A DNA stretch of 64,000 nt from Onchidella celtica (taxonomy: Eukaryota > Mollusca > Gastropoda > Systellommatophora > Onchidiidae), in NCBI GenBank assembly GCA_963931925.1, contig OZ007576.1:11705518-11769517 (forward strand). The letters run 5' to 3'. This document shows, piece by piece, positions 38,064 to 50,700 of this stretch. The position numbers were made by a program, and so were the translations under genes. The first letter of the stretch is position 1; each line of letters opens with the position of its first letter. Under the pieces are notes generated by a model. The model searched no databases. It was not told where the DNA came from and saw nothing but the letters and a program-made list of their open reading frames with translations.

Positions 38064-39475
38064 GTGAGAAAATGAGACTGATATCTTTCTTTGGAAAAAC
38101 ATATAAGCAGTCTGAAAAAAAATGGCAAAGCGATCCTTGGAAATGTATGATCGATTTGATATGAACGCACCAACAAACTAGTGGTGCAGTTATCTTCGAT
38201 TAGCCATATTTCTTCAAACAGATCCTTGAATCACAACACATGATAGGACATGAAATAACTGCATGCGCGAACAATAAATAACTTTTATGTTCAAAGCTTT
38301 ATGTGCGATGTGAGGAATTATTTCATGCAGGTGATTTTTTTTCATAACAGTAATTCTCTCCTCATATTTTGTTAACGTTTTGCAGAAATTTACAACAGGA
38401 TTTCTTGGTCAGTATCCAGTTACTAAGAAAGCAAAGCATAATGCACCTGGAATAATTTAATATCTTTTTCAATGTGTTTATGTATGGAAAGAACAACCAG
38501 CATTTCATCGTCAGTGTTAAGGAGGGGGGGGGGGTGGGAGGGATCCTGAAATCAAAATCAGGCTTCAAAATATCGACATCGAGAGTTTGTACTTTGGGGA
38601 TGGTTTATCTATTTAGGAACATTATTTTACTAAGGATCAATTTTGAATGTTTATAAACCTGAAATATGCTTTTTAGTGGGTTGAGGGTCAAGAAAAAGTC
38701 AGTAGAATCATGCCGTGGGGCCGCAAAATTGGCCCTAAATAACATCTCGGCATTGCCACCAAAACTGCGAGTTTTAGTGAATACTTGGTATCGAGACCTT
38801 TATTTATATGTTGCCCACATGTCTAGGTCAAGGTAACAGGCCTGAGACATCCCATTCCCTTCTATGCAAGCATCCAATACTGCTATGCTGCCATAGCAAA
38901 CCCCCCTACCTTCACCTCGCTTCTATTTCATTATTTGGTCGTTTGTAAATGGAGCAATAAATTGAGCCTTCTCATTGGCTGTTGCAAAGGTCATGCTCTC
39001 CATATTTAGCAGATTTAGATTGTGACCTACATAATAGCCTGAAGAATACAGTGTCAGCTGACTGGGCAGTTCTTTTGTTTCAAGTTTTTGTTTTTATAGC
39101 GTTGCACTACAATATGGAATTTGTTACCGTTTGTTAAAGATACCCAAGTAGAAAATCACTTTGCGTACTCTGCAGTTGCAAAACATCAGACAAGAGATCT
39201 CAAGAAAGTGTAGACCAGTGACAGAAGAAGAGTCCTGATTATGTTACATTGTTTTTATTGTGGATAGCTGAGATGAGCTGTAACGGGTTCAAAAGCTAGC
39301 AGAAAGGCGAAAGGTTCTTCATTAGTCCTTTTAGTACATGATGCTGCATAAGCTCATTAGTTATATGATACAAGCCCGCCCGCTCCCCTTTCCCTAGTGT
39401 ACCTCCCACTCCTGACTATTCTATAACCCCTTTTACCCTATAACTTACTTCTGTTGCCCTTACTCCTCTGCACAG
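38064..39475. other. No recognisable feature
   Basis: One poly-G run near 38522. No exon or repeat supported. Confidence 0.35.
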
Positions 39476-39546
39476 ATCTGTCATAAACCTTTGGTAGTTT
39501 GCAAATCATTGTTGAGGCCCAACATACCAGACAGGGATATTTTGAG
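39476..39546 (+). other. Possible small exon
   Basis: Acceptor CCCTTACTCCTCTGCACAG and donor GAG|GTATGT bound 71 bases with one open frame (ICHKPLVVCKSLL and PNIPDRDIL). No family is recognised. It may be a 5' untranslated exon of the downstream gene or a chance pair of sites. Confidence 0.25.
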
Positions 39547-40286
39547 GTATGTATGTCAATTTTCATTAACATTTTTATGAAAAAAAAACTTTCATATATA
39601 TGCGATTCTCTTGAAATTGCACGTTTGATAAGTAATTTGTATACTAGTTTTTTATTTATTGACCAATTGGTAAAAAATTTGGCTAACAGCCTGTTTAAAC
39701 AAATCAAAAAATTTATACAGAATGAAATTTGTTTATCTTTTGAAATTTTTTTGTTAATAATCTTTTTTGTGATAGAAATTAGGGGGAGATGGAATTCCGC
39801 TAAATATCATTATACAAAAATTAAATTCATAACATAAGATCTGTAGAAGATATCAGAATTCCGTACAGTCTAACTAAAGTTTTTGATTGGATTGAATAAG
39901 ACATAAGAGGAGTTTCAAATAAATCCAGCAAAATTTGGCGAAGCCTTTCTATATTGAAGTTGACACTTTTTTGGGGACTACAAAATCCAAGATGGTGGCA
40001 TTTCCATGGCAACCATATGACAAAACAAATTTGTTTACATTTTTTTCTACCAATTCAGACATCCTGAAGTTGATTATGGTAGTTAAAATTGTCTATTTCT
40101 CATAATAACAAAAATCACCTTCAGCCCCCCCCCCCCCACACACACACACACACAACCCCCACTTACTATTTAAAAGTATTCGTGGCTTGATTTCTTCTTG
40201 AGGCCATGCGATTGAGAACCATTTTCTGTTTAAAGTCTTTATACATTTTGCTGTTACTGTTTTCAGTTATTTTGTTCTTCTTTTAG

Positions 40287-40371
40287 ATAACTACTGACAA
40301 GCATGCAAGACAGTGAATTATGAAATGTGCCAGATATGGTCAACTGAGATGTAATATCAGCCATGTCAGAC
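40287..40371 (+). other. Possible 5' untranslated exon of gene 2
   Basis: A strong pyrimidine tract and TTTTAG acceptor and a consensus donor GAC|GTAAGT bound 85 bases with stops in all three frames, so it would be non-coding. The next downstream acceptor is at 41598, the exon that carries the first plausible start codon. Confidence 0.35.
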
Positions 40372-40828
40372 GTAAGTCAGCGCTTGTCATTCTGATTCTT
40401 TGGGTTTTTATGTTTTTGTTGGAAAGGTTTCCCTTGGTTGATTCATCCTGTTGAAGTTGTTTTTAAAAAAATATATATTTTTCATGTCCTATGTTTAACC
40501 ATGAATAGAATGTGTAGCCTAATTATAAAAACTGGATATTTTGCAGGGTATTCAACGTACATAGCAATCACTGTGTTTGTAATGTTTGCCAATTAAAAAA
40601 AAAAATTGATATTTTTGCCGTTTTCAGATGTGGTTTGCATGTAAATATTCTTACTGAGTTTTAGGCTGCAGTGGAACATTTTCTTTTCTAAGATCAAAGG
40701 CTGGCCCAGCCAGCATCCCTATGGAAATCCAGTGTGTAAGATTGACATTGATTTTGCACTCAGGAATGACACTGTTCCTATGTAGATCTGCTGGTTATGA
40801 CACGGCACCGAGTTCAGTTTAAATTAGG

Positions 40829-40953
40829 TAATCCTACCAACCCTACGGAAATCTTACACAAATCTACACCGAATAACATGGGGATGCTGGCTGGGATGCC
40901 TATGTCAATCCGATGCAGATTTGTATGTGGTTTCTGTAGGGTCGGTAGGATTA
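40829..40953. mobile_element. 125-bp foldback MITE
   Basis: TAATCCTACCAACCCTACGG at the left is matched, inverted, by TAATCCTACCGACCCTACAG at the right, and the arms continue through ACAAATCT. A further inverted pair (CCAGCCAGCATCCC near 40708 and its partner near 40893) suggests a larger relic around it. Confidence 0.7.
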
Positions 40954-40971
40954 TCATAGGGGCGCATCCAC

Positions 40972-41400
40972 TATAGGCCCATTGCGGATAACGGCCATTT
41001 TAGTTCTCAGGACCGACGCCTCACCATGGCGATGGTAGCATTGACTTTGATTCTTTAGCTGAATTGCACCGTGAGCACTTCAGGCGTCGGGAACCAATCG
41101 GCGGCGAGCAAAAAAAAGGTAAACATTAACGTGTGTTCACGCACATGGGATACATTCAGTCAATTCTTTCACTTCCTTTCCCTTGTTAAACAAGTTGTTT
41201 ACACGGATGGTAGGTAATCTGACCAGCTTGGATCCATCCTTTCCACCCCTGTCATAACAGTCAACTGCAATGCAACCAGCAGGCATTTTAACCGCTTAGA
41301 CATATCTCGAAGTTACACTCGTGAGCTGATCCACCCGCCATTTTAGGTGTCGGAAGTACAAAACAAAAACACTCCGTGACGTCATTCGCAAGGGCCTATA
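40972..41400. mobile_element. MITE with TATAGGCCC termini
   Basis: TATAGGCCCATTGCGGATAA at the left and, inverted, TATAGGCCCTTGCGAATGAC at the right define 429 bases. The interior holds CpG-rich and promoter-like words (AACCAATCGGCGG, GTGACGTCAT), but the terminal inverted repeats argue that it is a transposon, not a promoter by origin. Confidence 0.6.
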
Positions 41401-41598
41401 TCAAACCAATGGTGGCGTGTTGGCGTAACCAACGGATCTGTGTTATTTTTATGAGCATACTCAACGTCAGTCCTGGCTGGGGAGTTATTAAAATATGAAA
41501 TACGCAAGAAGTTTGAAATAAATATAAGAAGGAATTAAAAGGAAATTAATGCATGTGCGCATTTCAAACTATGAATTTATAATGTTTCCTCATTGCAG

Positions 41599-41788
41599 AG
41601 TGGGAATTCTTAGAGCTTTATTTTGACTCAAAGTAAAGACAGTGGTTGTAATCAGTCACAGCTAAATTTCTTGCATGGATTTATGCCTCTGTGGTCTTTT
41701 AGTCATGGAAAAGATAGTTAGCTTTTTGGATCAAGCTATTCGGGGAGAGGATATCAAAAGTGTATCTGATCTTCAAGACAGAATTTCA
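41599..41788 (+). CDS. Gene 2, exon with probable start codon
   Basis: Acceptor CATTGCAG at 41598 and donor TCA|GTTAGT at 41788. Two in-frame starts exist: 41675 (weak context, adds MDLCLCGLLV) and 41705 (G at -3 and +4, better context). An in-frame TAA lies upstream of both. From 41705 it encodes 28 residues (EKIVSFLDQAIRGEDIKSVS and on) and ends in phase 0. The bases before the ATG would be 5' untranslated. Confidence 0.5.
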
Positions 41789-44700
41789 GTTAGTTTCGAT
41801 ACTTAGAAATTTGGAGAGAACCTGCTGAGTATGTCTTCATAGTTCTATTATTTTTTTGCCATTCTTTTCTCCATAACCCATAAAATGTATCAAGATGTAC
41901 TCAAGGCAAAGTCCATTATCGTACTTGCTGAAATAGAAACCAGAACAAACTGAATATGTTATATTGAAAAAAACAGTTATGAGATATTCAGATAAACCTA
42001 AAGGTTAATGATGTGTTTCCCTTTACATCACAGAACTTATATAATATATAAATATATAAATGCTCTTATGAAATTTGAATTTTGTTCATCTTTCGTTGGA
42101 AATTCCATGGCCATGTTTTTGTTCTCCCACAAGTTTCAGTTCTTCTTTTGGACTAGAACCAATGCTTGTGCATACTCATTTACTGTGCCAAAAAAAAATG
42201 CTTGCAAGTGCATATACTCAGCCGTTGTGCACTGGGGAGGCAGGAATGCATCACAATTTAGGGCAGTATTTCTCAAGGTGGGACGCATGCCCCACCAGTA
42301 GGGCCTGGCAGTATGTTGGTGGGGCTTGGGACTTCAGAATGGGGTAGAAGGATTTTTCATAGGAATCCTAATTGTATTTCAACTTATCTGTATAGACAAA
42401 CTTGTTTGTTTATGTCATGTTTGTGGTTTCCTTGTTTAGCTTGGATGAAAACATCGAACTTAACAGATGCACAACTTTCATTCTTGTGCACAACTTTCAT
42501 TCTTGTGCACAACCTAGCTCGATACAAGTATTGAGGCACACTGCCAATAACAGCACATTTTTAAAATCTTTTTGGATGTACTGTGTACTAACTTTGTCCA
42601 ATCATGGGGGAGTGCATGTTTTTTGGAAAATTAAAGTGGGCGTGGGACAAAAAAAGTTCAGCATAAGTGAAACAAACCAAAGATTTACTCACCAGAAACA
42701 TTTATTATCATTGCAGTTGATATTTCGTGTTCTAGATAAAATGCACTGTTTGTCTCCACAGAACACCAATAACCAAACCAATGTAGACAGTGGTAGTGGA
42801 GATGATGAATTTCCGGTGGCAGCCATAGTCTGTCTGGCAGTAGCAGGATATGTGATACTAGTCATTGTTATTCTGGTCATTCGACATATACTGGTGGTTA
42901 GTAATTATGTTGTCATGCAGTTGTAACATATAATTATTGAACATGTAAAATACATGTTTCTGTCATGTCTACTATTGTAGGCCTAACAGTTTTTAAATTT
43001 TTATTTTATTATTTTATTTTCCATCTAGAAATTTCAGAACATGCACTGCAAGTTCCAAGTAGTTCCAACCAAATTCCAAATCTGTTTCTCAGATTACTCA
43101 GTTGATGATCATTTTCTTTTTATGGCTCCAGGACCTGGAATTCGCTGCCTCAAAACCTACGAGAGAAACAGAACACAAATGTTTAAGAAATAATTGAAAG
43201 TAGTCCTTTTTAATTGATGATAATATGTAACCACACCTGCTTCTGACTTTTGGCCCATGTTTTGCTGTATTAGTGAATTGAATATTAGTTGAAGAATGAC
43301 TGTAAAACACTTAGACTAGAGCTTGCATTTGAAGGATTGTAATGTTATTTATTATTATTAATATTATCATGAAATTTGTCATAACATGACAATAGCGCTA
43401 CTACTACCAGAAAGAAATGTCACAGAGATTTGGTTCTTTCCCTTTATTTCTCCTGAAGATTTTGTGCATGTTTCATGTGAAGTGACAAAATAAATTTTTT
43501 ACGTGGGAGAGAAAGGTTTACAAAAATGGTAAGAAATATATATACCTGTTGTGTTTCTCAGAACAAAGGGTCTTGTCAGTCTGACTGTTGTAGCTGTGAG
43601 GAAGGAACGTGCTGCACTTTCTGTGCCAGTGTCAATGACGCTTGCCCATGCTGTTGTAGTAGTAATGTTGATGGTTGCTTGTCAAAAATTTGTGGGAAAA
43701 GGAAGGTTTGTTGCTTTTGTGGTGCTTTTGTGTAATGGCTCAAATGCAAAGTCCTTAAACAGCAGTCAAGGGATACACATAATTTCAGTTATCGGCAAGA
43801 GAGGGCCAGAGATGAACAAATGTGTTTAATGATAACGTGAATAATATTATGTTGGTAATATGATTGATACTGGTAATATAATTTTACAGTACCATTAATA
43901 TTTCATGATGTTGATATCCTTCGCTCAGAGCTTTGAGAAAAAGTGTTCTGTCATTTCTTCAGTGCGAGAAGTGATTATCCACATTTTGACAAAAAAGGAG
44001 AAAATCACTTTTTGCACTGAACCAAAGATATGTTGTTCCTTCTTACTTATGATGTGAGTTTATGGAGAAACTATATTTGAATTTCAGAGAACCAACTGCA
44101 TTGATATTTTACTCTGCAATTGCTGCGGCTGCACAGAAGGTTGTTGTGAAGTAAGTGTTGAACAGATCAAATGTACACTTTTTGTTTTGGCAAACTGAAT
44201 CATTGATCATTTCCTTGTCTTGCTATCCTACAGTTCTGTTAATATTTTCTATACTACATCATTATAGATGAGCGGGCTTGATGGTGTTTCTTTTAAAATG
44301 GCTATTTTTCATAAGATTAATCAGTCTCTTAAGATAGATAGAGTGTGTAGATATATATATGCTCTTCCATATCTGTAGTAGGAACAAGACAGTTTTTTAC
44401 TTGCTAAATCTAAAAAACGTTTTTAGCACAGTCTGTTTAAAGACTGCAGAAAATGTTATAGATGGAATATGGCATCAAGACCCAAAAAAGGGAAAAAGAT
44501 AAGAGTTTAAACCAGCAGCCATTACACCGGCAAAAATTCTATATGCTGCCAGTGTTATAACAAAATATGATACCACAAGTGGCAATAACGCTGTCAGAGC
44601 CCTCTCTCAAGTGGTGTAGTTGACCTGTGTTTATCAGGAACAGAACACTTGTAATCAGCGAGCCAAAGTATTCATGTATTTAAGAAACAAACTTTTTGAG

Positions 44701-47700
44701 GGATTGAGAGTCTTATATGAAAGGACAGTTAGTATTTATTGCAGAATATTATAATGCAAAGTTCAGACGTTTGCGTCCAAAATTAAAGCACGGCACATGT
44801 ATTTTGCATCACAATCAGATAACCACTGTTTGTTGCGTGAGGTTCTGCAAATTTTTCAAGTTGTTGCTCACATCACAAGAATTGCTTTTCTTGTAGAAAT
44901 TAATTCAAAGTTTAATATATTTCATAATTTTTACAAGATTGTACAGTCATACAAAAGCCACCATGTTTTGACAAATTTCACAAATTTTATTCCCCATGTT
45001 TTAAATTTGCCCTTTCAAATGAAGTTGTCCTGGCTGGTTCTGTTTAGGAACAGATTTGATTAATGAGAGGGAGATGTTGTTTGAATTCAAAGTATTTCAT
45101 AAAGTAAAGACTTTATTGTGTAACTGAAAAAAACCCACAAATGTACAATAGATTATTGACTGCATTGTGGGTGAAAAGAATAGTTTTCCACCTTCTCAAC
45201 CTAATGTGGGGAAGAATCAGGCAGGTGACAGAATCTTTTGTTTAAACTAGTTGGGAAGTAAATCATTGAAATTTCTCATGAGTTCACAAGATTTCATTTG
45301 GTCAGGTAACAGAAATACAGTCATACATAAGACCAAAAGGGCACATATCATATTTAACCGTAATTTTACTTCCTTGTATAAAATGCATTTGATTAAATTG
45401 GGACACAGGAATGTTATTTATATTTCAACTGATATCAGATTTATCAGGTGGTATTAATTATTTGGTACTCTTGCATGAGAAAGAGAATGGAAGGAAAATT
45501 GAGCTGTACTGGCAGAGTAGAGATAAGCGTATCAGCTGTATTTTGTGGTCCTATATCAGATATGCCAATTCACAAATCCACCTGAGGATTCATAGATAAA
45601 GCTTTGAACATTCTTGTTTATTTAAGCTCTCTTAAGGGAATCAATTATGGATATTGGTCACGCTGGTTCAAGCAGTGTTAGACATAACAAGACAATTGTC
45701 ACAATGGTAGGGTTAGGTATTAAAATCATGTACAAGGAGATTTCAACAGAATATTACATGAAAAAATAGAAACACCAGCTGTCAAATTTGTCATAAATTT
45801 ATCTAGAAATTGAGATAGTGTTTAAATATTCTTAGTAGTAGTGGTAGACATTAGCAGTTTAAAAATACTGAAAAGAGCGCAAAGTTAGGAGGGGAGCCAG
45901 TGCTGTTTCATAAATCCTTACGTCAGATTAATTTTCTGCTTACCTTTACATTTTGATTTTTCACAAGTTTTCTACTCTTCTTGGGGAGTGTTTTTGATTT
46001 ATCTGCCAAGGTGCCAAACACACTTGCTCACAACAAGTTTGCATTACTTGAGACCCTTCCTGAAACCCTTTACTTGTAACCAGCATAGCTTTCTATTGAG
46101 TGAGTGAGTTGTCCAAATTAATCCCTCTGCTTTTTGCACTGCAATACAGTGTTTCCCCAGAATTCAGTCTTTTTTAATATAAAATTCTTCAGTAATCAGT
46201 TTAACTTACTAATAATTATTACCTGGTGCCGCTGTCAATAGACAAAAGTTGGCAAGGAGAGTTTAATTGGTTATGTAAACTTATAGTGAATAAAATCTGT
46301 ATGGAATCATCCCAAATTCAGTTGTTATGTGAGACCACACAGTGGAAGCTGTGTAGAAATTGCCATTTAATGGCAAAGACAATAGTGTGTGGAGGTACAT
46401 TAAGGAGTGAAGTACATTCTACGCTAATGGTTCTCAACTTTTTCAGGCAGTCGCCTCCTTGGGCTCCAATTTTTTTTTTCATTGCCCCGTTCTCCATCCT
46501 CTGCCTCCACCCCAGATCTTTACTCAAACCCAGCAGATATATGTCATAAGAAGACAGACTACAGACAAATTATGCTGTTAACTTTTTCAGAGCCTGATTA
46601 ATGACAACTGACTTGTTGATTATTCACAACAAGACAGAAAGCATTCTTTATCAAATGAGCTTTTAAAAAAGCATAAAACTAATATAGGCATGCTCTTGAA
46701 CGAAGTCAGAGGCTGCCCTGTATTTGCCCCCAAAGTGTCCTCCATCCATGTTTGCTCTGCTGTTGCCGCCTTTCAGCGGTTTTGCGCCCCTGTCACCCTT
46801 TTCTTTGTTTTCATTACCCTCGAAGTCAAAATGGCCCCATGGGAGCAATATCATTCACGCTGAGAACCAGTTCTACACAAGTGTTATCATTGAGTAAATA
46901 TATTACACACAGACATTAGTATATATAAAGTAAGTGTGTTCCACACAGACATTAGCCAGATATGAGTACATTTACACAGTTTGTTGCGAAGAGTACCTTT
47001 TATACAAACACTAGCATAAAGTAAACTTATATTCTGCATAAATATTAGCATGAAATAAGTAAATGTATTCCACACAAACAATAGCACAGTCAGTGTTCAT
47101 CCAGCTGTGTTTATAATGAATAACAATGAACTTCTTAACCTGTTTTATTATACAACAATATTGTCACAAATCCCAGACTGGGAGATGTAATAATTATAAC
47201 AGGACAACAATCACGAACGAACACGTATAACACTTAACAGAACAACCCATCAGACTCACACATTTATTAAACATAAAGATAAAGATAACAGTGCAATTAC
47301 ATACATTATATTATTCTAATCAACTGCCGTCCAACGGCCTTCTTTCCCTCAAGCACTCTTCCTCGGGTCCACAACCCGGTAGTTACTTTTAAATACACGT
47401 CGGCTTCAGCCTCTCCACTCAATGTCTTAATAACACATTCCTATGGCAATAACACCTGAGCATTCCAAGAGCTCCTCAACATGGCAATAGCACGTTAATA
47501 GTTCAATTCACATTAATATCACAATAGCACAGTCGTATATCACTATCACATGTAGTACATCTTAAGAGCACATTAACAATTATATACACATCCCTGTCTG
47601 TGGCCAGACTGCCACGACTCATGCGCCCTTCCTGTCCTGCTCGACAGCTTCACTCCACTGGCCTATGGGTAGCCTTCGGCCCTATGCTGGCCTATCCCCT

Positions 47701-50700
47701 GTGCTCACCGCGGGTGGCGTCTCTGCCCGACCCCGGCACCTACAAGAAGAACATTACATTGGTATAATACCATACCATTTCTAACCACTTCACCCCTCAT
47801 TACAAACCATGAAGCGTACACACAATAGTCCACCTTTCACTCACCACACATCTTACGGTAACACACCTCCACCGTAGTACACAGTACTCAGACTCGCTAC
47901 GACTCCATGAGCCTAACTTACATCTATCGCTCCTGGCGCACATTTCTATACACAGTAATCACTGACTTCCACATTCCTCACATATACTTATTTACTTCAT
48001 GATCATAGGCGAATATAATACATCAATCATCATAATTATAAATCATAGTTCAACCTACCAGTCATCACTGGAAAACACACAACAATCTCCCGACTGCCTC
48101 TGATCTCACGTCTGTCCCCTGGGACCTCTTAACTTGCAGTGATCTGACTATTCAGATTTTGCCTCTACTACGCCTCAACTTCACTCACAACATGCACGCT
48201 TTAACGTTAACTAACAGAAGTCAATATAGGTGAGCAGCCTCACTATCCCGTGAGTCAGTCCTACACTTCCATGCCCCCGTAATCCTTGAATCCCGCTCAC
48301 TCCACTCGTGACAAATATGTCTGTCATCAGTGATGTTAATATCTACAACAAAAGAAAATTTTAAAAATAGACCGAGGAGAATGATGATATTAACATGAAG
48401 GAAAGAGACAGGATGCAGAGTTGTTGGTGTAAAATTGCTCTTGAACTGTGCAGTGCATCACACATACATGTTTGAAGTTAGAGCAATACTGAGTGTACAG
48501 GTAATATCAGCGTAGTGGCATAGATTATGAGGATGAGAGAAGAAAAATCTGACAGGTTTGTACTTAATTAGTGAACTTGCCAGAATGGGCTATGTTCATG
48601 AACGATACAATTTTATAAGGATAAATAATTATAGCTGCTTCTTGAGATCAAAGCAAATGGAATTTTGGGACAGGTCAAGATGAGGAGCAACACTGTATTA
48701 TCATTTTGTTTATGTGTGCATTTATTGAGGAAACTAATGTAGAACTCTCGCTTTTAGAATGCTGTTTTTAAGTGTACATCATATTAATCCTTGGTTGAAA
48801 CAAACTTTCTTTTAATTTCTGTCTGTGTACCCAGGATTTTACTTTAAATACAGGGTTGGAATTTTCTGTTGTTCTTAGAGGCTGATTTAGTTCTTTTCAG
48901 GCTCCATAGGCTTGGTGAAGCCACCCCTAAATGCAGATGTGAAAGTGCTTTCAAAGGTGCATCTAGGCTTTGCTGGTCTTGTAACCTAAAAGAATATGTA
49001 GGAAAATTCTGTTCTTGGCTTGATAAGTATAATGCAGTTTCAAACATAATTTTTTTATTGGTCTGCCTGTCGGCAAGTATGAATGATGCATGAAATAGCC
49101 GACATTGCATCAAACACCAGATATCTTGCAAAAACAATGTGTTGATAATAAGTTGCCAGGTTATTTAGTGTGGTTTGTCATAACTATAGATTTATTACTT
49201 TGTATCAAAATGAAATCTTGATTTGATACTAAGTCAGCCTTTGATGAAAATTATCTTTATAAAACTTCACCCACAATCTCTATAGTTTTTATTTTTTCCC
49301 CCTCTTTTCTTTCGCCTCCATCAATGCAATGCAGAATTGCTTTGCAAAATATGGTCAACAAACCAGCTCTATCCCTACAAGTAGTGTCATTCCCTAAATG
49401 GTGGGAAACCTAATCATTTCACAAACACACATACCCTGTCCACTTACAATTTGTTTCGTAAGTATGTTTGAGTTTTTAATGGAATTAGTCCTCTAATCAT
49501 TCCTATATTTAGAAGTGTTTCATGTAGCCTGACCATCAGTAACCATTTCATAATATGGAAAAAGTAATCATTTTGGCAACACTTTTTTGATGGTGTACCT
49601 ATATGAATTTGGCACCGAACAGAATGTGAGTGAATTTTATGTTTTACTTTATGTAATATCCGATAGGGTTTTCTTTTGCTATTTTTACCATATTTTAATA
49701 TATATGATTGATCAAATGGTCATTATTGTTTTGGCAAATATTCAAAGAAACCTCGATTCTTTTAGGTGTTTTTTCTTTTCACCCATTTCTGCTTTGACAC
49801 CGTGAATGCAAGAAAAATGCATGTACATGCAGACTTACGTAAAACTATCTTTTACTAATTTGGTATTCATATAAAGCACCTAAAAAAATAATAATTTGAC
49901 ACATAAGCTCAATGATGTCCGATTTAACTCATGCCCAAGATCATGGAGCAAAGCAGCAGCCATCTTTGTAAGTCATCTAGTATTGAATTACTGTAAAATT
50001 CTATCTGCTGATGACAATGATTTAAATGACTCTGTAGTCCATCTGAATAGGTACACAACCAAAAATTGGTGTTCTTTTTTTCCCCCTAATATGCATGGTA
50101 ACAGCTAGATAATCAACAGATATATTTGTATCTCATTGGGTAGATTGATTGTTGAAGTGTTCTGCATGAAAGAAATAAAAATCTATCCAAATACAAAACA
50201 AGTATTGCATGTGGTGAACATGGATCATAACAAAAACTGGCGCACACCTAAGGAGTCTAAAGTGGCAACATGCTGTATTGTGTATTGAGTTCTTTCTAGA
50301 TAAACTAATTCTTTTCATGAATGCCACATGATAGTTCTCAAAGCTCCTTCCAACAGTGTAGAAGCATGATCAAAATAAATGATTTGCATGTGGAAATAGG
50401 CTTTCTCACACTGTTAATGTATAGCTTTGTTAGCAGTAACCAGTCAGTTCTAACTGTTTCATGTGAACTAGACCACCACGTACAAAAACAAATGAAAGAA
50501 ATGTTTCTCTACCAATGGGACAAATTTTTCCTGCTCCGCCTCATTCCTTTCCAGCTCTTCTTTTCTTTATTACCTCAAATCTCAGCTGATATTTGGAATA
50601 TAAAACCCCCGATATTTGGTCTGTCCTTCATCATTAATGCTCTTTGATCTTTGCTGAAGAAATGAAATAACATGGAAAAAAAAAAAGTATGTTTTTGCTT

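Noticed and set aside
40980..41400. CpG-rich promoter of gene 2
   Set aside because: Terminal inverted repeats show that it is a MITE; a regulatory role remains possible but is not its origin.
42402..42761. Upstream extension of the membrane-helix exon in the same frame
   Set aside because: The strong acceptor at 42761 and the low-complexity upstream residues favour a splice site rather than a longer exon.
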